Source: Skermanella pratensis (lineage in GTDB: Bacteria > Pseudomonadota > Alphaproteobacteria > Azospirillales > Azospirillaceae). From it: a stretch of DNA of 64,000 nucleotides. The notes below the pieces were generated by a model that was not told the DNA's origin, did not search any database, and saw only the letters and a program-made list of their open reading frames with translations. The position numbers and the translations under genes are program-made. Shown here piece after piece: positions 60,146-64,000 of the stretch (its first letter is position 1; each line of letters begins with the position of its first letter). The stretch covers positions 3,210,001-3,274,000 of the forward strand of contig NZ_CP030265.1 of assembly GCF_008843145.1 (NCBI RefSeq). The letters are read 5' to 3'.

Positions 60146-60354
60146 CCAAGACACCACTCACACGTGTAATATGTGTGGAACCTGTACTACGCATATTCGG
60201 TTTTTCCTAACCAGATGAGGGTACGCTCTACAGGTTGCACCGTACTCGACATCATGCACGCGAAAGGTCTTGACATTTGAGCCATATAAGTCCTTTTGAA
60301 ATCTAAATTTATGCGCTACACCTTAATCGCCGGGCAAGTACTCAGGGGTAGAAG

Positions 60355-60831
60355 ATGAAATCGAAAAAGTCCCAACCCGCAACTGCGAACACGATCTCGC
60401 GTCGCGGTGAAGGGCCCCATCCAATTGACATACATGTTGGGGCGAGACTCCGACTGCGCCGAACCTTGCTGGGCCTGAGCCAGGAGAAGCTCGGAGAGGC
60501 TGTCGGCATTACTTTCCAGCAGCTGCAGAAGTATGAGCGAGGCGCTAATCGTATCAGCGCGAGCCGTTTATATCATCTGGCACTGGTGCTCGACGTTCCC
60601 GTCGGCTTCTTCTTCGAGGATATGCCGACCGGGCAGCCGCTGCCCGAAGGCGCCGATGTCATCCATGAGCCGACGGAGACCGATGAATTCGAGTCGATGG
60701 CGAAGCGGGAGACCCTTGAACTGGTCCGCGCTTACTATCGTATCGGGGATCCCACTGTCCGCCGCCGTGCTTTCGAATTGATCAAAGCTTTGGGTGGCGA
60801 AACCAAAGATAGTGAAGGAACCGGCACCTGA
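60355..60831 (+). CDS. XRE-family helix-turn-helix regulator
   Basis: The 158-residue protein has an HTH_3 domain at residues about 25-85 (IHVGARLRLRRTLLGLSQEK, then LGEAVGITFQQLQKYERGAN; YHLALVLDVPVGFFFEDM). A C-terminal region (about 100-150, ETLELVRAYYRIGDPTVRRR) follows, as in many Rhodospirillales regulators related to SinR-like exopolysaccharide repressors. It is alone on the plus strand and converges with the second glycosyltransferase operon, ending nine bases from it. The preceding 209 bases have low GC. Control of the surrounding polysaccharide genes is plausible but inferred. Confidence 0.9.
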   Translation: MKSKKSQPATANTISRRGEGPHPIDIHVGARLRLRRTLLGLSQEKLGEAVGITFQQLQKYERGANRISASRLYHLALVLDVPVGFFFEDMPTGQPLPEGADVIHEPTETDEFESMAKRETLELVRAYYRIGDPTVRRRAFELIKALGGETKDSEGTGT

Positions 60832-60839
60832 AGCTCCGG

Positions 60840-61697
60840 CTATAGCACGGGTCCGTGGCGTCGGACCCGTGCCTTGACCGCGATCTGCCAGTAGTAGAAG
60901 GCCCGGGCGACGGCATAGTCCCATCCGTCGACCCCGTCGAGGAAGCCCAGGCAGAGCACATAGCTGTGCAGGAAGATCGACAGGGCGCGTGCCGGCAGCC
61001 GGCGGAAAATCCGCTTGAGCTGACGGCGCGCTCCTTTCTCACGCTCCGCCAAGATATGGCAGCGGTCGTCCGCGATCAGCGCCGCTTCCCAGTCCGAGTA
61101 CCGGTTGTGCCTGTCGAACCACGCGTATAGCGGTTTTGCGTCGTGATGTATCATCCGGCCGCGCAAACTTCCCGCAGGCCCGTCCAGGCAGGGCTGGTAA
61201 TGACCCTCGACCTCCCACATGCGCTCCACATCGAGGTCGGGAAAGGGCGGGAAGGCAGCCCGACGCCGGTGCAGCAGGGCGAGCTTGCTGTTCCAGGCGC
61301 CGAACCTCAGGGGCTTTCCCGCGAAGACCGGCTGTCCGGCGATGAAGTATCCGGCCGCCCGCGGTCCGGATTTCAACAGGCTCGCGATCTCGTCGGCCAA
61401 TGCGTCGGAGACCCGTTCATCCGCATCGACGAAGAGCACCCAGTCATGCCGGAACGGGAGCGTCTGCAGGCACCACTGCTTCTTCTTGGGATAGCTGCCG
61501 TTCCACCTGAACGGCACGACCCGCGCGCCCATCTCTTCCGCCAGGGCGGCGGTTCCGTCCCCACTATCCGAATCGACGACGAAGACTTCGTCGAAGTGGC
61601 GGAGCGCACCTAGGCAGGACCGGATGTTCGCCGCCTCGTCGCGCGTCATGACGATGACGGAGACAGGGACGGAGACGGGTACCGGAACAGGTTTCAC
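60840..61697 (-). CDS. Family 2 glycosyltransferase (WaaE/KdtX-like)
   Basis: The 285-residue enzyme has VSVIVMTRDEAANI, VFVVDSDSGDGT, PKKKQWCLQTLPFRHDWVLF and VDADERVSDAL. The arrangement matches the WaaE/KdtX-type family that adds a sugar to lipopolysaccharide core or to exopolysaccharide. The N-terminal residues are Pro-Val/Ser-Val dipeptide repeats (PVPVPVSVPVSV) encoded by 12-base repeat units. It overlaps the upstream Wzz-like gene by four bases. The last codons contain a GC-rich hairpin. Confidence 0.87.
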   Translation of the reverse strand: MKPVPVPVSVPVSVIVMTRDEAANIRSCLGALRHFDEVFVVDSDSGDGTAALAEEMGARVVPFRWNGSYPKKKQWCLQTLPFRHDWVLFVDADERVSDALADEIASLLKSGPRAAGYFIAGQPVFAGKPLRFGAWNSKLALLHRRRAAFPPFPDLDVERMWEVEGHYQPCLDGPAGSLRGRMIHHDAKPLYAWFDRHNRYSDWEAALIADDRCHILAEREKGARRQLKRIFRRLPARALSIFLHSYVLCLGFLDGVDGWDYAVARAFYYWQIAVKARVRRHGPVL

Positions 61698-62647
61698 CGT
61701 CCTGCGGCCTTCAGGAAATCGCGCAGGTCGGCGCTTCGGATGAAGACGAGGCAGAGCCCCGCCACGAACCCCGCGGCGACCGCGATCGCCACCACGATGA
61801 CGGGATCGGGCGTGTCCGGCACGGCCTCGGCCATGGCCGGTTGAACCAGGTTCGCGGCCAGGGGCAGGTCCACGTCCATCATCATGGCGAATCGTTCATG
61901 GGCGATCAGCAGGGACCGAAGCGCCTGGACGTGCCCGAGATCCTGCGTGATCCCGATCTTGCGCGAAATCTCGCCGATCATCCTGCCGTTGTCCCGGACG
62001 GCCATGGAGCGCAGTTGCCGTTCGGTCGTGGCATACAGCCGGTTCAGCAGAAGCCGCGCGAACTCGGGATCGGCATGTCGGTAGGTGATCCGGCGGAGCG
62101 GCGTGATGCCGACCTGCTGGATCCGCACCTCCTTCTGCAGGTATCGCACCAGGGTCCGGGCATCGGGTTCGGTCCAGGGGATCCGGCCCACCAGCCCGTT
62201 GAAGAAACGGCGCAGCCGCGGCATGGGAGAGTTGTCGGGCACCCAGATGCCGGCGTCGGCATCCCACATCCGCTCGAACACCCGGCGCATCACCTCCGGC
62301 GCGGCCGCAAGCTCCTCGGCGACGGGAAAGGACGTGACCTCGTAAAGGAAACGCTCATAGTTCGACATGGTCTCGCCGGCACCCTGGACGGTCGAAGTCT
62401 CGCTGCCCGGCGGTATCGCCGGCAGCGGAGCGGCGCGGCCGAGCAGTCCGCCCGCGGCGGTCGGCCCGACGATCAGGGTGGCGGTGAAGACGGGCTCGAT
62501 CTGGCGTAGCGCCAGCACGGCGCAGACGGCCGAAAGCGCCGTGACGCCCAGGATCAGGCGGCGGCCGGCAAGCGCGATCATCACGCCGTGGCGCAGCAGT
62601 TTCTGGACTTCGCCCAGGGGGCCGATCAGGTCCTTGTCGAGGGACAT
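61694..62647 (-). CDS. Wzz-like polysaccharide co-polymerase
   Basis: The 317-residue inner-membrane protein has an N-terminal helix (RLILGVTALSAVCAVLAL), a periplasmic helical region and a C-terminal helix (VIVVAIAVAAGFVAGLCLVF), as in Wzz/PCP chain-length regulators. No cytoplasmic kinase domain is present. A YERFLYEVTSFPVAEELAAA segment follows the first helix. It sits between the GT4 gene (one base apart) and the GT2 gene (overlap). It probably controls chain length or export of the polymer made by this locus. Confidence 0.75.
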   Translation of the reverse strand: MSLDKDLIGPLGEVQKLLRHGVMIALAGRRLILGVTALSAVCAVLALRQIEPVFTATLIVGPTAAGGLLGRAAPLPAIPPGSETSTVQGAGETMSNYERFLYEVTSFPVAEELAAAPEVMRRVFERMWDADAGIWVPDNSPMPRLRRFFNGLVGRIPWTEPDARTLVRYLQKEVRIQQVGITPLRRITYRHADPEFARLLLNRLYATTERQLRSMAVRDNGRMIGEISRKIGITQDLGHVQALRSLLIAHERFAMMMDVDLPLAANLVQPAMAEAVPDTPDPVIVVAIAVAAGFVAGLCLVFIRSADLRDFLKAAGR

Positions 62648-62648
62648 G

Positions 62649-63899
62649 TCAGCCGCCGCCGACGGTCATGCAGCGGGAGGGCGCCGACGGTCGCGCCGTC
62701 TCGCCGCCGGAGGCGGTGCGGACGACCGAGACCGCCACGTTCAGGAAGGCATCGGCGGCCCGGTCGACCGACCACGACGCAGCCGTCGCCCGTGCCCGCT
62801 CGCACGCGGCGCGGTGGAAAGCGGTATCGCGGGCATGGGACTGGATCGCCGCCGCCAAGCCCTCCCCGTCATCGGGGTCGAGGACGGTTCCGCAGCGGTT
62901 CTCCACCAGCATCCGCGCCGCCGCGCTGCCCGTCGGGCCGAGCAGGATGCAGGGCCGCCCCGCGGCCAGGGCGCCGGCCACCTTGCTGGGAACCAGCATG
63001 CCTTCCGCGCGCCTGTCCATGACGGCGAGATGCAGGTCGGCAGCCCCCAGGCTGGCCGCAAGGGTCCCGGACGGCTGCAGGGGCAGGAGCCGCAGGTTCT
63101 TTGGGGCGTTCCGCTCGACGGCGCGCCTCACGCGCGGCAGTCCCCGCCCCTCCCCGATAAGAAGCATGGCGATGTCGGGCGCGCTCACGGCGAGGGAGAA
63201 AGCGGCGTCGAGCACGGCATCCATCGGATGGGCGAGCCCGAAGTTCCCCGAATAGGCGACCGTGAAGCGCCCCCCCAGGCCCAGGGCGGCGCGCACCGGA
63301 TTGCCCTCCCGCGGGATCGGGCGGATCACCGGATCGGACCAGTTCGGAATGGTAACGATCCTTTGGGCCGGGATGCCCTGGTCGGAAAGCCGGTCCGCCA
63401 TGCAGGAGCCGATCGCGATCACCGCGTCGCACCGGCGCAGCGCCGCCGTGGCGGCCCGGCGCAGCAGCGACAGGGCTGGCCATGGCAACCTGACGCCGAT
63501 GACGGGGAACAAGTCCGGATAGAGGTCATGCGACCAATGGATCACGCCGCATCCCCAGCGCCGGCCGAGCAGCGGCCCGAGCACCGCGAGCATCGGCGGG
63601 TCGGTCATGGTGACGACCAGGTCGTGACGGGGCATCCGCGACGCCGCGTGATGGAGGCGGCGCAGGGCCGAGAGGTAACCCAGGCCGCCTGCGGCGGAGC
63701 CGCCGATCCGGTTCCCCGCCCGGGTCACGCCGACCCCCTCGGGAGCATCCGAGGGGGCGTCGGGGGCGCCGCATGCCAGGACCGAAACCCGCCACCCGTG
63801 CGAGGCGAACCGCGCGGCGAGGTCGTAGAGGCAACGCCCAGTTGCTCCCCGGTCCGGCGGAAACACACGATTTATGAAGAGGATGGACGGCTTGCACAC
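62649..63899 (-). CDS. Family 4 glycosyltransferase
   Basis: The GT-B fold enzyme (about 416 residues) has an N-terminal domain FINRVFPPDRGATGRCLYDL and a C-terminal domain with AYSGNFGLAHPMDAVLDAA, LLIGEGRGLPRV, LRLLPLQPS and the E(x7)E-like region RRAEGMLVPSKVAGALAAGRP. It belongs to the WbuB-like GT4 group. A longer frame starts at a TTG at 63962; the GTG at 63899 gives the family-like start. It is the first gene of the minus-strand polysaccharide operon. The 100 bases upstream reach the window edge. Confidence 0.85.
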   Translation of the reverse strand: MCKPSILFINRVFPPDRGATGRCLYDLAARFASHGWRVSVLACGAPDAPSDAPEGVGVTRAGNRIGGSAAGGLGYLSALRRLHHAASRMPRHDLVVTMTDPPMLAVLGPLLGRRWGCGVIHWSHDLYPDLFPVIGVRLPWPALSLLRRAATAALRRCDAVIAIGSCMADRLSDQGIPAQRIVTIPNWSDPVIRPIPREGNPVRAALGLGGRFTVAYSGNFGLAHPMDAVLDAAFSLAVSAPDIAMLLIGEGRGLPRVRRAVERNAPKNLRLLPLQPSGTLAASLGAADLHLAVMDRRAEGMLVPSKVAGALAAGRPCILLGPTGSAAARMLVENRCGTVLDPDDGEGLAAAIQSHARDTAFHRAACERARATAASWSVDRAADAFLNVAVSVVRTASGGETARPSAPSRCMTVGGG

Positions 63900-64000
63900 C
63901 CTGAGAGATCCCAACCCTGCGCGATACACGCATACAGAAGCATTCCCGAACCGGGCAGGCAAGAGGATTAAGCCCGGAGGTCGCGATACTGCGCGGTACG

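Noticed and set aside
60845-60872. GCACGGGTCCG / CGGACCCGTGC hairpin at the XRE/GT2 junction
   Set aside because: It is a good stem but lies within the last codons of the minus-strand glycosyltransferase gene and lacks a U-tract, so terminator function is doubtful.

Overview
The window is high-GC DNA from an alphaproteobacterium, most likely a Rhodospirillales/Azospirillaceae member such as a Skermanella- or Azospirillum-like soil organism. That placement is inference. It rests on composition, a phasin, EcfG-type (GGAAC-N16-CGTT) promoter signals, a Zur-linked COG0523 GTPase, HAAT transporters and a complete urease cluster. No tRNA, rRNA, CRISPR array, prophage or intact insertion sequence was seen. 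The content looks chromosomal: metabolism, transport and stress functions.

Layout. 1-6.5 kb: a PhoX-type phosphatase, a zur-zigA-like zinc operon with a candidate Zur operator, an ion transporter and a SprA-like metalloprotease. 6.7-15.4 kb: hrpB (one-base frameshift), a BaiN/HI0933 flavoprotein, a soluble chemoreceptor-like protein, a DUF457 membrane protein, DUF779 plus an ExaC-type aldehyde dehydrogenase (one-base frameshift), and a GIY-YIG protein beside a dispersed palindromic repeat. 15.5-24.3 kb: a small unknown gene, an overlapping three-gene transglutaminase / circularly permuted ATP-grasp / alpha-E / transglutaminase operon, and a diguanylate cyclase. 24.5-30.5 kb, minus strand: prfC, an RhlE-like RNA helicase and glycogen phosphorylase. 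30.7-33.4 kb: a GNAT-C39 peptidase fusion coupled to a RimK-like ligase. 33.4-40.5 kb: an ECF sigma factor with EcfG-like promoters and a short anti-sigma-like protein, a PhoD-like phosphatase (one-base frameshift), a TPR-methyltransferase, a lytic transglycosylase, rlmJ and a phasin. 40.9-51.6 kb, minus strand: a branched-chain-type ABC transporter, a DUF2892 protein and ureDABCEFG. 51.7-56 kb: phoU, a pentapeptide-repeat protein, a MarR regulator and an N-carbamoylputrescine amidase. 56.2-64 kb: an exopolysaccharide region with a very large SLBB export protein, three glycosyltransferases, a Wzz-like co-polymerase and an XRE regulator.

How the parts relate. Several units handle nitrogen (urease, the HAAT transporter, the carbamoylputrescine amidase) and phosphorus (PhoX, PhoD-like, PhoU). 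The two most intriguing units are amidoligase-type systems, 16.1-23.0 kb and 30.7-33.4 kb. Each pairs an ATP-grasp enzyme with a papain/transglutaminase-fold protein and has no defined product. Three otherwise normal genes (hrpB, the aldehyde dehydrogenase, the PhoD-like phosphatase) are each broken by what looks like one lost base in a G/C-rich run. Sequencing error is therefore a serious alternative to real decay.
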